From Synechocystis sp. PCC 6714 (GTDB lineage Bacteria; Cyanobacteriota; Cyanobacteriia; Cyanobacteriales; Microcystaceae): a stretch of 64,000 bases of DNA. This document shows positions 1 to 9,392 of this stretch, piece by piece. The position numbers were made by a program, and so were the translations under genes. The stretch is from NCBI RefSeq assembly GCF_000478825.2, contig NZ_CP007542.1:1798001-1862000 (forward strand). The letters are read 5' to 3'. Position 1 is the first letter of the stretch. Each line of letters begins with the position of its first letter. The notes under the pieces were generated by a model. The model had not been told where the DNA came from. It was given only the letters and a program-made list of their open reading frames with translations, and searched no databases.

Positions 1-134
1 ATAATGGTGCGGGAAATGGTCACAGCAAAAGTAAAAGTAGATCTTTAACCTGTCTAATTTTGCCATTGCTGGAGAGATAAAATTGAGCCTGGGCAATGAT
101 TTTTACTGCTTCATTCTTACTGCATTTCCTGGTT

Positions 135-1790
135 ATGTTGAGTGATCCTTTTTTGCAACTTCCCACCCCCGATAGTGTCCAAGTGGTCTGGTTTACTGAG
201 TTTGCTGGGGATAACCATTGGGTGCAGTGGGGCCACGATCTGGAACATCGCACAAAAGCCACCACTCAACAGTTAAGCCGCACAAGGGAAGATGAATGGT
301 CCTACACATTCAAAACCTATGACCAGCTTTCCCCCCGACCGATTTGGCGGCACCAAGCGGTGATTACTGGTTTAACAACTGGGGAGACTCTGCCCTATCA
401 AGTTTTTAGTGAAGAGCACCAGCAAATTCAGCACAGTGAGATTTTTTCCCTCCAACCTAGTCCTCCTGCGGAAAAACCATTGAAAATTTTGCTCACCTCC
501 GATCATCAGCTCATGCCTATGGTGGCGGCCAATATTCAACAGGCGATCGCCGTTTATGGTGACTTTGACGCGGTATTCCACGCGGGAGACATGGTTAATG
601 TGCCGGATCGGGCTTCGGAATGGTTTGACGATCGCCGGGGTAGATCATTTTTTCCAGTGCTCCAAGGTCGAGCTTCCGTACAGTTAGGGAACAGAATTTA
701 CCATGGCGGACAAATTTTGCAATCAACGCCGATGTTTCCCTGCCCGGGTAACCATGAAGTAATGGGACGCAATTCCCAAAGTAAAGCATTACATTTGCAG
801 TTTAAAGACGCACGACCCCAGGCGATCGCCGAAGAAGAATATTTTGAACAGCAGGATTTTTCTGACCAGCAATACGATCCCGTTCAAGTTAACCAATGGA
901 TTCAGGACCATTCCTTTAACTTCCAAACCTATCGAGAAATTTTTTCCTTACCCCCCACCCCAGCCCCAGAAAAACAATACTATGCAGTCAGTTTTGGCAA
1001 TATTCGTCTCGTTTCCCTCATGGTCACCAATGTTTGGCGATCCGCCCAACAGAATTTAGCTGTAGCTGGGCGCTATCAAGAAAGCGATCAACAGTTGCAC
1101 GAACCAGAAAATTGGGGCCATGGACAACATATTTTTGAACCCATTACCCCCGGTAGTAGGCAATATGAATGGTTAAAGGAGGAATTAGGCGGGGAAGCTT
1201 TTCGCCAGGCTAAATACAAAATTGTGATGTTTCACCATCCACCCCATAGTTTAGGGGGCAACGTTACCCCACCCTACACCGACCCCCAGCCCTACGAAGA
1301 ATATTCCCCCAATGGCACCATGGTGCACCGCCGTTACCATTACCCCAAAGGGGATGATCAGATTATTAAATATTTGATTCCTTTGCTGGAAAACGCGGGA
1401 GTTCAGCTAGTTTTTTACGGCCATTCCCATCTTTGGAATCGTTTTGTTAGTCCTAGGGGAACCCATTTTTTAGAAACTTCCAATGTGGGCAATAGTTACG
1501 GCGCTCATTTAGCAGATAATCCCCGTTCTTTGCCGGATTTTATCGACCCGAGCAACGATTTTCCCGTAGGCAATCCCAATGGTTTATCGCCCGTTATTCC
1601 CACCATTGCCCCTCTACTCAATGATGAGGGAGAAGCATTACCTTACATTGCCAGTAATAAAATTACAGTTTTTAGCGTGTTGGAAACCAATGACGATGGC
1701 GCAGTGGTGAAAAGCTATTATTTTGACACCATTAAAGATGATAGCGAGGTGGTTTTATTTGACCAATTTATCCTTAGGAGGGACGATTAA
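135..1790 (+). CDS. Calcineurin-like metallophosphoesterase (purple acid phosphatase type)
   Basis: Predicted metal-dependent phosphoesterase of 551 residues. The metallophosphoesterase blocks appear in order: HAGDMVN, PGNHEVMG, MFHHPPHS and YGHSHLWN, which supply the Asp, Asn and His ligands of a two-metal centre. The N-terminal 110 residues look like the fibronectin-like domain that precedes the catalytic domain in purple acid phosphatases. An in-frame ATG lies 39 bases upstream, but the residues it would add are not a convincing signal peptide, so I prefer the ATG at 135. The sugar dehydrogenase gene follows on the same strand after 153 bases. The substrate cannot be read from sequence. 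Family assignment is firm; function is not. Confidence 0.85.
   Translation: MLSDPFLQLPTPDSVQVVWFTEFAGDNHWVQWGHDLEHRTKATTQQLSRTREDEWSYTFKTYDQLSPRPIWRHQAVITGLTTGETLPYQVFSEEHQQIQHSEIFSLQPSPPAEKPLKILLTSDHQLMPMVAANIQQAIAVYGDFDAVFHAGDMVNVPDRASEWFDDRRGRSFFPVLQGRASVQLGNRIYHGGQILQSTPMFPCPGNHEVMGRNSQSKALHLQFKDARPQAIAEEEYFEQQDFSDQQYDPVQVNQWIQDHSFNFQTYREIFSLPPTPAPEKQYYAVSFGNIRLVSLMVTNVWRSAQQNLAVAGRYQESDQQLHEPENWGHGQHIFEPITPGSRQYEWLKEELGGEAFRQAKYKIVMFHHPPHSLGGNVTPPYTDPQPYEEYSPNGTMVHRRYHYPKGDDQIIKYLIPLLENAGVQLVFYGHSHLWNRFVSPRGTHFLETSNVGNSYGAHLADNPRSLPDFIDPSNDFPVGNPNGLSPVIPTIAPLLNDEGEALPYIASNKITVFSVLETNDDGAVVKSYYFDTIKDDSEVVLFDQFILRRDD
543..550. repeat. HIP1 palindrome GCGATCGC (example; dispersed through the window)
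   Basis: The octamer GCGATCGC, usually within GGCGATCGCC, recurs many times in genes and spacers across the whole window; another clear copy is at 4394-4401. This is the highly iterated palindrome HIP1 of many cyanobacterial genomes and supports the taxonomic call. Confidence 0.9.
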
Positions 1791-1943
1791 AAAAATGACC
1801 ACTAATGCTGCTAGATAGGATTAAGCCTGCTATCAAAGTGTAACTTGTCTCCAATTAATAAACCTGCAGCGGGAAGAAGAGCAATTTGGCCAAATTAGTT
1901 AAGGTGGGTAGTTGATGCAAAAAGATGTAGTTGATCAACTATT

Positions 1944-3182
1944 ATGACTATTCCTTCTCTGCTCAAATTATCTTTGCCACTGGTCAGCAGTATTGCCCTC
2001 CTAAACTGTGGGGCACTGCCGGAGGCACAGCGTATGAACGCCGACCAAGGCCAAGCTTCCTCCCAACTCAACAATTCAGCTGAGATTGCCCAGGCAAACC
2101 AAAAAGAAATTACAGCGGTTCCCGTTATCAATGGGTTGGAACACCCCTGGGCCATGGCCTGGCTGCCCAATGGCGATATTTTAATCACTGAAAGGCCGGG
2201 GCGACTCCGCATTGTCCGTAATGGCGTCTTAGACCCAGAGGCGATCGCCGGAGTGACGGAGGTTTCCACTGTGGCCGCCAACCAATTATTTGCTTCCCAA
2301 CAGGGGGGTTTACTAGATATTGCCTTGCATCCCCGTTTTGAAGAAAATCGTTTCGTCTATTTCACTTACTCCCACGGCACCCAGCAAGCTAATCGCACCA
2401 GGGTGGCCCGGGCGGTTTTTGACGGAGAAACACTGACGGATTGGCAAGTCATTTTTGAAGTGGGACAAGCCAAGCCCGGCGGTCAGCATTTTGGCTCCCG
2501 GTTAACTTGGTTGCCGGACGAAACCCTACTAGTTTCCATTGGTGATGGCGGTAATCCCCCGGTTCAACTGGAGGGAGATTTTATTCGGCAACAGGCCCAA
2601 AACTTGGCTAGTCACCTTGGTAAAGTAATTCGCATCAATGATGATGGCACCATACCCGCCGATAATCCCTTTCTAGATAATCCCGAGGCCGCACCAGAAA
2701 TTTGGAGTTATGGCCATCGCAATATCCAAGGCATGGTCCATGATCCCGTTACCCAACAGGTATGGGCCACGGAGCACGGCTCTAGGGGTGGGGATGAACT
2801 AAATCTAATTGAGAAGGGAAAAAATTATGGTTGGCCAGTGGTATCCTTCAGCAAAGAATACAGTACAGGTCAGCTCGTTGCCCCCGTCACATCTCGCCCG
2901 GATACGGTAGATCCGCTCCAGGTTTGGACTCCCGCCATTGCTCCTTCTGGTTTAGCCATCTATAACGGCGATCGCCATCCCGAGTGGCAGGGCACCATTT
3001 TTGCCGGGGGTTTAGTGGATAAAGGCATTCGTCATCTGCGGGTTAATGAAAATAATGAAATTATTAGCGAAACCACCATTCCCATCGGCGACAGGGTGAG
3101 GGATATTCGCCAAGGCCCTGATGGCCGTGTTTATGTTTTAACCGATAACAATAACGGGCAGTTACTACGACTGGAATCGTGA
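1944..3182 (+). CDS. PQQ-type glucose/sorbosone dehydrogenase family protein
   Basis: 412-residue member of the soluble aldose sugar dehydrogenase (GSDH) beta-propeller family, which oxidises sugars in the periplasm, usually with PQQ. Family landmarks seen: HPWAMAWLPNGDILITERPG near residue 66, GGLLDIALHPRF, an SIGDGGN turn, GHRNIQGM and WATEHGSRGGDELN. The N-terminus has a hydrophobic stretch ending in LLNC, a possible but imperfect lipobox, so the protein is probably exported and may be lipid-anchored. The corresponding PCC 6803 gene (slr1608 from memory) is annotated as a quinoprotein glucose dehydrogenase. No PQQ biosynthesis gene is in the window, so activity is uncertain. Confidence 0.85.
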   Translation: MTIPSLLKLSLPLVSSIALLNCGALPEAQRMNADQGQASSQLNNSAEIAQANQKEITAVPVINGLEHPWAMAWLPNGDILITERPGRLRIVRNGVLDPEAIAGVTEVSTVAANQLFASQQGGLLDIALHPRFEENRFVYFTYSHGTQQANRTRVARAVFDGETLTDWQVIFEVGQAKPGGQHFGSRLTWLPDETLLVSIGDGGNPPVQLEGDFIRQQAQNLASHLGKVIRINDDGTIPADNPFLDNPEAAPEIWSYGHRNIQGMVHDPVTQQVWATEHGSRGGDELNLIEKGKNYGWPVVSFSKEYSTGQLVAPVTSRPDTVDPLQVWTPAIAPSGLAIYNGDRHPEWQGTIFAGGLVDKGIRHLRVNENNEIISETTIPIGDRVRDIRQGPDGRVYVLTDNNNGQLLRLES

Positions 3183-3487
3183 ATCTACCGATCAAAACTC
3201 CCACAATAATCTAATTTCTCACCAAAAAGCTATCCGCCCCCCCAAAGGCTGGTTTTCAGCAATTCGGGAGAGCGGTCTAGGGGGTCAGCTTAGTTGAAAC
3301 CTGACTGCCGGAAGGAACTTTAAATGTAGCTAATTCGGGTTTTGGGGAATAGTTACTTCAAAGAACGGCCCCGGCCCACAGCCGGCTAACTTCAACCAAA
3401 CGACCCAGGCACATACTACTTTCTACCATGGGCATCACCTCCTGTATTCCTTAACGGTACTGACTTAAAGGGTGGACGTCTCCCAAG
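3183..3487. other. Convergent intergenic region
   Basis: 305 bases lie between the stop codons of the sugar dehydrogenase (+) and cobB (-). I see no hairpin with a T-run that would be a clear terminator. The only structured item is a short minus-strand ORF with a strong Shine-Dalgarno sequence, listed separately. Confidence 0.6.
3358..3429 (-). CDS. Candidate 23-residue peptide with extended Shine-Dalgarno
   Basis: A 24-codon ORF on the minus strand starts with ATG at 3429 and stops with TGA at 3358. It is preceded by AGGAGGTGAT (3443-3434), a ten-base complement to the usual 3' end of 16S rRNA, with eight bases between AGGAGG and the ATG, which is ideal spacing. The peptide begins MVESSMCLGRLVEV and ends in a short hydrophobic stretch. 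It lies 59 bases downstream of cobB on the same strand. I recognise no family. It could be a real small protein, a leader peptide or a chance match; the initiation site is the only evidence. Confidence 0.35.
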   Translation of the reverse strand: MVESSMCLGRLVEVSRLWAGAVL

Positions 3488-4864
3488 TTAGCTCAAGTTT
3501 TTTTGAAAGGCAAGGCAAGCGGCTAAAAATTTTTCCGCGGGGGAAATTTGACTGCCCCAATGGAGGTGGAGATAGGATGCCTGAACGGTGCCTAAACACC
3601 AACCATCCGTTGTTATTTGGTCTATGGCCAGTAGTCCCCGTTGGTGGTAGAGAGCTTGGCCGGGGAATTTCGTCATCTGGGAACGGTGAAATTCATGGCC
3701 CCGTAGGGATTCTGTTTGCCACAACCAACTGTGGGGATTGATTACCTGGGCTTGGCGGTATCCCAAACTGAGTTTTCCCCCCATGGTAAAGGCGGTGGGA
3801 AGAATCCCCAACATGGGAAAAGTTTGTCCGGTAAAGTCCGTAATGGCTTGGCTAAGATACATCAAACCGCCGCATTCTCCATACACCGGTAGCCCTTGAT
3901 TAATTAGTTGCTTGAACTGATTTTTTAACTGCTGGTTGAGGCTGAGGGGTTCCATAAACAGTTCGGGAAAACCACCGCCGAGGTAAACTCCGTCGATCGC
4001 CGGAGGGAGTTCGACATCTTCTAAAGGGCTAAAGGGAATGAGTTCAAAGCCGCAGCGGGTGAGTAGATCTAAGTTATCGGCGTAGTAAAAGTTAAACGCT
4101 TGGTCCTGGGCGATGGCCAACCGAGCCTGGGGATATTTGGGGGCAAAATCAAACAGGTTAATGGGAGTAGGCAAATTGTTGGGTGTTGCCAGTAGCGGAA
4201 GAAGTTGGGGCCAGTCCAATTGCTGAGCGGCCAAATGGGCTAACTGGTCAAAATATTGCTGAATTTGGGGCAATTCACCACAGGGTACCAACCCCAAATG
4301 GCGATCGGGTAAAGTTAAATCCTGTTGACGGAAAAATACCCCCAGAATAGGAATATCCAAAGGTTCCAAAGCAATTTTGAGTAATTCTAAATGGCGATCG
4401 CCTCCTACCCGATTGAGAATTACCCCGACTAAATTCACCCCCGGTTGCCAATGGCGATAACCTTCAACAATGGCGGCAACGGAACCGGATAAACGTTGGC
4501 AATCCACCACGAAAACGACGGGCAGATTGAGCAAGCGAGCAACGTGGGCAGTGGAACTGTAGTCTGTCAAACCCTGGTGGGGAACCCCGTCGAACAAGCC
4601 CATGACCCCTTCAATCAAACTGTAGGGAGTGCTTTGGCTGTGGTAGTGGAAACAATCTTTGACATAACTTTCAGAAGTTAAAAAAGGATCCAAGTTACGG
4701 CAGGGTCGCTCGGTAATTTGGCTGTGGAACATGGGGTCAATGTAGTCCGGCCCCACTTTGAAGGACTGCACGGCCAATTTTTGTTGGGCCAAGTAGGCCA
4801 ACATCGCCAAAGTAATGGTGGTTTTACCAGCACCGCTTCTTTCCCCCGCAATAATTACCGTCAT
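3488..4864 (-). CDS. cobB: Cobyrinic acid a,c-diamide synthase
   Basis: 458-residue CobB/CbiA-type enzyme that amidates cobyrinic acid (or a precobalt form) at the a and c carboxylates, using glutamine and ATP. The N-terminal half is a dethiobiotin-synthetase-like ATPase with P-loop GERSGAGKTT (residues 7-16) and GVMGLFDG. The C-terminal half is a class I glutamine amidotransferase with YGECGGLMYL (nucleophile Cys near residue 330) and GHEFHRS (His near residue 391). Its ATG overlaps the TGA of the CobT-like gene by four bases, so the two are translationally coupled. Length is normal for the family. Equivalent to sll1501 of PCC 6803, from memory. Confidence 0.93.
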   Translation of the reverse strand: MTVIIAGERSGAGKTTITLAMLAYLAQQKLAVQSFKVGPDYIDPMFHSQITERPCRNLDPFLTSESYVKDCFHYHSQSTPYSLIEGVMGLFDGVPHQGLTDYSSTAHVARLLNLPVVFVVDCQRLSGSVAAIVEGYRHWQPGVNLVGVILNRVGGDRHLELLKIALEPLDIPILGVFFRQQDLTLPDRHLGLVPCGELPQIQQYFDQLAHLAAQQLDWPQLLPLLATPNNLPTPINLFDFAPKYPQARLAIAQDQAFNFYYADNLDLLTRCGFELIPFSPLEDVELPPAIDGVYLGGGFPELFMEPLSLNQQLKNQFKQLINQGLPVYGECGGLMYLSQAITDFTGQTFPMLGILPTAFTMGGKLSLGYRQAQVINPHSWLWQTESLRGHEFHRSQMTKFPGQALYHQRGLLAIDQITTDGWCLGTVQASYLHLHWGSQISPAEKFLAACLAFQKNLS

Positions 4865-5970
4865 TGTTGTTGCTTGTTCTGTCCCAATTCCCGAGCAATT
4901 AAATTTTCAATCAACTCTAGCAACTGTTCCTGACCCCAATTTTTGTAAAGGTGGGCGGCGATCGCCATGGCCCCAGCCCCTACCCCCTCTTTGACAAAGC
5001 CCTGTTCATAGACCTGGAGTTGGGGATAGACGGAAGAAACAAAACTCAGTTGGGAAGCCAACAGGGGCACCGGAGAAAGCAAATTAGCTAAACCGACCGT
5101 ATCACCGCTGGCATCTTCACAAACCCATTTGGTTGTGCCCACCACCAGGCGGGAAAAATCCACTGCTAGATTCCTTTGTCGAGCCAGGGCTTGGATCAGG
5201 GCATACACTGCCAACATTTGGGTTCCGCCGGCCAACATCACCCCCGTACTACGGCTAGCGGCGATCGCCATTCCAGCCACCACGATTTGCATCGGATCTC
5301 CAACGGCGGCCACCACAGCGATCGGGTCCAGATCTCGACTTGGGGAACGATGGCTCAACCCCTGATGTACCAAAGCTAATTTTTGTTGATGATTGCAATG
5401 GGGATGACTACTGTTGACTTTACCCCCGGCGGCGATGCCCAACCCCAACAATATCCCCAGGGCTGTGGTAGTGCCCCCCACCACACATTCGCTCAAAACT
5501 AGATAGCCATCGGCGTGGGCCCGGGCTAACTTTTCGCCCCACCGTAAGCTTTGCTGAAAAAGATGCTCCACTGTCTGCAACGGTAAGGCCTGCCCTGTGG
5601 AGACACAGCGGGCTGCTTGTCCCCCCAGATCAATGGCGGATACGGACGGAGGGACGGGCAAACCGGAATTAAACAAATACACCGGAGTATTAAGGGCATC
5701 CACCAATGCTTTGGTGATGAACACTGGGGAAACCCCAGAAATCAAGGGCGGTAAAGGATATTTAGCCCCTGCCACAGTGCCCCTAACTAAAAATTCCGCA
5801 TCGGCGATCGCCGTAAATTTTCGATCAGCGGGGGTTTTACCGGCGGCGGAAATGCCCGGAATTAACCCAGTGTCAGTGAAGCCCAACACACAGACAAATG
5901 CCGGTGGACAATGACCATGGCGTTCTATCCAGGATAAAGCTTGGTCAGACTGGGTATAAACTGTCAACAT
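4861..5970 (-). CDS. CobT-like protein (nicotinate-nucleotide:DMB phosphoribosyltransferase family)
   Basis: 369-residue protein resembling the cyanobacterial/archaeal CobT-like family, linked to lower-ligand activation in cobalamin assembly. Recognisable segments are GFTDTGLIPGISAAGKTP, GLPVPPSVSAIDLGG, the Gly-rich ECVVGGTTTALGILLGLG and MLAGGTQMLAVYAL. The open frame continues upstream to 6195, but that would overlap aas; the ATG at 5970 starts the conserved part and leaves a 123-base divergent promoter region. It overlaps cobB by four bases, consistent with a shared role in the cobalamin or pseudocobalamin pathway. This form is divergent from enterobacterial CobT, so the exact reaction is inferred. 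Confidence 0.8.
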   Translation of the reverse strand: MLTVYTQSDQALSWIERHGHCPPAFVCVLGFTDTGLIPGISAAGKTPADRKFTAIADAEFLVRGTVAGAKYPLPPLISGVSPVFITKALVDALNTPVYLFNSGLPVPPSVSAIDLGGQAARCVSTGQALPLQTVEHLFQQSLRWGEKLARAHADGYLVLSECVVGGTTTALGILLGLGIAAGGKVNSSHPHCNHQQKLALVHQGLSHRSPSRDLDPIAVVAAVGDPMQIVVAGMAIAASRSTGVMLAGGTQMLAVYALIQALARQRNLAVDFSRLVVGTTKWVCEDASGDTVGLANLLSPVPLLASQLSFVSSVYPQLQVYEQGFVKEGVGAGAMAIAAHLYKNWGQEQLLELIENLIARELGQNKQQQ

Positions 5971-6093
5971 ATTCCTGTAAAAGTGGGCCCAATGCGGAAA
6001 ATCAAGGTCAAATACATTGAATAGATTTAAATTGTCCTTCCTTAGACTCTCTAGCCTTAAAAATAAAGATTTCTCCCTTGTTTCTATCTGATC

Positions 6094-8004
6094 ATGGTTG
6101 CGCCAATTAACTATCACTCTATCCACTGCCTGGCAGACATCTGGGCCATCACCGGGGAAAATTTTGCTGACATTGTGGCCCTCAACGATCGCCACAGCAA
6201 TCCCCCCGTAGCTTTAACCTACGCTCAATTGCGGGAAAGAATTGAAGCTTTTGCCTCTGGCCTACAGGAATTGGGAGTTGCTCCCCATCAACACCTAGCC
6301 ATTTTCGCCGACAATAGCCCCCGTTGGTTCATTGCTGACCAGGGTAGTATGCTCGCCGGGGCGATAAATGCCGTCCGTTCTGCCCAAGCCGATCGCCAGG
6401 AATTGCTCTACATCCTGGAGGACAGCAACAGCCGCACCCTGATTGTGGAAAATCGGCAAACCCTGACCAAACTAGCTCTGGACAGCGAGGAGGTTGATCT
6501 CAACCTAATTGTGCTCCTCTCCGACGAAGCCGCAGATCAAGACGGCGCCATTCCCCAATATAACTTTGCCCAGATTATGGCGATCGGGGAAGGTAAAACC
6601 CCCACTCCCGTTCCTCGCCAAGAGGAGGATTTGGCTACCCTAATCTACACCTCCGGCACCACAGGACAACCCAAAGGGGTAATGCTCAGCCACGGCAACC
6701 TATTACACCAAGTGCGGGAACTGGATTCGGTCATTATGCCCCGCCCTGGAGATCAGGTTTTGAGCATTTTGCCCTGTTGGCATTCCCTAGAAAGAAGCGC
6801 CGAATATTTTCTTCTCTCCCGGGGTTGTACGTTGAACTACACCAGCATCCGCCATTTCAAAGGGGACGTGAAAGAGATTAAGCCCCACCACATCGTCGGA
6901 GTACCCCGTCTGTGGGAATCCCTCTACGAAGGGGTGCAAAAAACCTTCCGAGAAAAATCTTCGGGGCAACAAAAACTAATTAATTTCTTTTTCGGCATTT
7001 CCCAAAAATATATTCTGGCTAAACGCATTGCCCATAACCTCAGTTTGAACCATCTCCACGCTTCGGCGATCGCTCGATTGATGGCCCATTGCCAGGCCCT
7101 GGTGCTCAGTCCTCTGCATCACCTGGGGGACAAAATTGTCTACCACAAAGTCCGACAGGCCGCCGGGGGCAGACTAGAAACCCTCATTTCGGGGGGAGGA
7201 GCCCTGGCAAGACATTTGGACGATTTCTATGAAATCACCAGCATCCCTGTCCTGGTGGGCTATGGGCTAACGGAAACAGCCCCCGTTACCAATGCCAGGG
7301 TCCATAAACACAATTTACGTTATTCTTCCGGTCGCCCGGTCCCCCTGACGGAAATCCGCATTGTTGATTTGGAAACAAAACGGGATTTACCGCCCGAAAC
7401 CCAGGGGTTAGTGTTAATTCGCGGGCCCCAGGTGATGCAAGGCTATTACAACAAACCGGAGGCCACCGCCAAAGTTTTAGACCCAGACGGTTGGTTTGAC
7501 AGCGGAGATTTGGGCTGGGTCACCCCCCAAAACGATCTAATTCTCACCGGTCGGGCCAAGGACACCATTGTGCTCAGTAACGGGGAAAATGTGGAACCCC
7601 AACCCATTGAAGATGCCTGTTTACGCAGTGCCTACATTGACCAAATTATGTTGGTGGGACAGGATCAAAAATATTTAGGGGCTTTGATTGTGCCCAACTT
7701 TGATGCGTTGCAAAAATGGGCGGAAGCTAAAAATTTGCATATCACTTTGCCGGAAGCAACAGCTACAACGGAGGATCTCAACGCCAGCGGTTTGTATGAC
7801 CCCCAAGTGGTGGCCCTATTGCGGGCGGAATTACAACGGGAAGTGCGCGATCGCCCTGGGTACCGGGCCGATGACCAAATTAAAGATTTCCGTTTTGTGC
7901 CAGCTCCATTTTCCCTGGAGAATGGCATGATGACCCAAACTCTGAAGTTAAAGCGCCCCGTGGTGACCCAAACTTACCAACATTTGATTGATGAAATGTT
8001 TTAG
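6094..8004 (+). CDS. aas: Long-chain acyl-ACP/acyl-CoA synthetase
   Basis: 636-residue ANL-superfamily adenylating enzyme. It carries the AMP-binding signature YTSGTTGQPKGVMLSH, GYGLTETAPV, DGWFDSGDLGW and GRAKDTIVLSNGENVEP, covering motifs A3 to A8. In cyanobacteria the single enzyme of this type (slr1609 in PCC 6803) activates free fatty acids onto acyl carrier protein, recycling fatty acids released from membrane lipids; I infer the same here. The ATG at 6094 is the first good start after an in-frame stop at 6064. No clear Shine-Dalgarno is visible. It is transcribed divergently from the CobT-like gene and is followed by a strong palindrome that may end its transcript. Confidence 0.9.
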   Translation: MVAPINYHSIHCLADIWAITGENFADIVALNDRHSNPPVALTYAQLRERIEAFASGLQELGVAPHQHLAIFADNSPRWFIADQGSMLAGAINAVRSAQADRQELLYILEDSNSRTLIVENRQTLTKLALDSEEVDLNLIVLLSDEAADQDGAIPQYNFAQIMAIGEGKTPTPVPRQEEDLATLIYTSGTTGQPKGVMLSHGNLLHQVRELDSVIMPRPGDQVLSILPCWHSLERSAEYFLLSRGCTLNYTSIRHFKGDVKEIKPHHIVGVPRLWESLYEGVQKTFREKSSGQQKLINFFFGISQKYILAKRIAHNLSLNHLHASAIARLMAHCQALVLSPLHHLGDKIVYHKVRQAAGGRLETLISGGGALARHLDDFYEITSIPVLVGYGLTETAPVTNARVHKHNLRYSSGRPVPLTEIRIVDLETKRDLPPETQGLVLIRGPQVMQGYYNKPEATAKVLDPDGWFDSGDLGWVTPQNDLILTGRAKDTIVLSNGENVEPQPIEDACLRSAYIDQIMLVGQDQKYLGALIVPNFDALQKWAEAKNLHITLPEATATTEDLNASGLYDPQVVALLRAELQREVRDRPGYRADDQIKDFRFVPAPFSLENGMMTQTLKLKRPVVTQTYQHLIDEMF

Positions 8005-8102
8005 GGCCTATTGACACAGCCTTAGTTTGACTCCTAAATCCGCCGATAATGGAGGGTTGGAACGCCTTCTTAAAACGACCCAAATTGGACCCATGGGGGG
8101 GA

Positions 8103-8125
8103 GAAATTGAGCTTAGCTCAATTTC
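8103..8125 (+). terminator. Perfect 10-bp inverted repeat after aas
   Basis: GAAATTGAGC and GCTCAATTTC form a perfect ten-pair stem around a TTA loop. It lies 98 bases after the aas stop and 103 bases before the pilG start. There is no T-run after it, so it may be a factor-dependent terminator or a protein-binding palindrome in the pil promoter region. Confidence 0.45.
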
Positions 8126-8228
8126 CGCTTTGAATAGGTCAAGGCAAGGAAGCAAAACCCTAGTCCTGATGGTGGGTAGGCCTACGGTAAGTCCGATAAG
8201 ATATACACATCAATCTTGGGAAAACGCC

Positions 8229-9392
8229 ATGCAGGGAACCCTGAACGAAATTGATCCCCGGAGTATCCTGCGGCTCATTGAATTGGGTCAACGGACGGGA
8301 GAGCTTTTTATCGAGGTTTATCCTCATCAGGGTCGGGGTCAGGTTTTACTGGGTAAGACTGGCTATTGGTTTCTATTTTTCGTCGATGGCAAATTGGTCT
8401 ATGCCGCGGATCAGAATTGTGTCAAGTTGTCCCGCCTCCAGGACTATTTGCGTCATCACGACATCGCCCTGTCTCTGGGGGAAATGGAGCTGGACAGTTT
8501 AGCCCTCAACCACATCCCGGAATATGCCTGTCTATGGCAGTTGCTGTCGAAGAATATTTTGACACCAGCCCAGGCCCACCGCCTTGTTTTAGGCATGGTA
8601 CAGGAAGTATTGTTCGATGTTTTGAGTTTGCGACAGGGAAATTTTGTCTTTGCGTTGGGCTCCGCCCTGGAGCCGGCCCTGACTTCCTTTGCCATCACTC
8701 CCCTATTGGGGCAGATGGGGCAACAAATCCAGGCTTGGAAACAGTTATATTTACACATCCAGTCCCCCGATCAGCAGGTGGCGATCGCCAAGGATCCAGC
8801 CTTAGCCAGTAAAATACCGGCCAAATTTGCCCAACATTTCCGTAGTTGGACCGATGGAGCCATCAGCCTCCGCCAAATCTCCCGCTATCTGCAAAAAAGT
8901 CTGCCGGCCATTGCCCATGGAATCTATCCCTACATCGAATCAGGGGCGATCAACATCCTTCCGAGCCATGAACCCCATAACTCCAAAGACCCATCCTGGG
9001 AAACCTTAACGGACCACACCATCCATAAAATTGTTTGCCTAGATGATGACTACGCCATCGGTAAACAGATTGAACTTTTTTTGACTAACCAAAACCGAGG
9101 TTGCGAAGTGGTGGTACTCCAAGACCCCCTCCAAGCCATGACCACTCTGTTGACCCTACAACCAGACCTGATCCTGTGTGACATCACCATGCCCCACCTG
9201 GACGGCTACGAAATCTGTCGCATGATCCGCCATTCCCCGCGTTTGCATTCCATTCCAATAATTATGCTGACCGGCAAGGACGCCTATCTTGATCGCCTAC
9301 TGGCCCGGATGGCCGGAGCCACCGACTACCTCACTAAACCGTTCACCGAACAGGAACTAATTTCGTTAGTTGAATTATATTGTAAAAAATGA
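8229..9392 (+). CDS. pilG: PatA-type response regulator PilG (DUF4388-REC)
   Basis: 387-residue regulator with an N-terminal DUF4388/PATAN domain (residues 1-230, starting MQGTLNEIDPRSILRLIELG) and a C-terminal CheY-like receiver (about 265-387). The receiver shows the acidic pocket VCLDDD, phospho-acceptor Asp near residue 317 in ILCDITMPHLDG, Thr in MLTGKD and Lys in LTKPF. The frame is open upstream to 8049, but the family begins at the ATG at 8229. It is the first gene of a four-gene chemosensory operon equivalent to slr1041-slr1044 of PCC 6803, required there for type IV pilus assembly and motility. The receiver is expected to be phosphorylated by a CheA-type kinase encoded elsewhere. 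Confidence 0.9.
   Translation: MQGTLNEIDPRSILRLIELGQRTGELFIEVYPHQGRGQVLLGKTGYWFLFFVDGKLVYAADQNCVKLSRLQDYLRHHDIALSLGEMELDSLALNHIPEYACLWQLLSKNILTPAQAHRLVLGMVQEVLFDVLSLRQGNFVFALGSALEPALTSFAITPLLGQMGQQIQAWKQLYLHIQSPDQQVAIAKDPALASKIPAKFAQHFRSWTDGAISLRQISRYLQKSLPAIAHGIYPYIESGAINILPSHEPHNSKDPSWETLTDHTIHKIVCLDDDYAIGKQIELFLTNQNRGCEVVVLQDPLQAMTTLLTLQPDLILCDITMPHLDGYEICRMIRHSPRLHSIPIIMLTGKDAYLDRLLARMAGATDYLTKPFTEQELISLVELYCKK

Noticed and set aside
20-265. Minus-strand ORF at the left edge
   Set aside because: It overlaps the start of the metallophosphoesterase gene, and its translation has no recognisable features.
3281-3340. Possible SRP RNA or cobalamin riboswitch near cobB
   Set aside because: A CCGGAAGGAAC fragment recalls SRP RNA, but the flanking helix and tetraloop context are missing; no B12 box is present, and the region is downstream, not upstream, of cobB.
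5971-6195. N-terminal extension of the CobT-like frame
   Set aside because: The extra 75 residues overlap aas on the other strand and are not family-like; ATG 5970 begins the conserved part.
8049-8228. Upstream extension of pilG
   Set aside because: The added 60 residues include the translated palindrome and show no domain; the family starts at MQGTLNEI.
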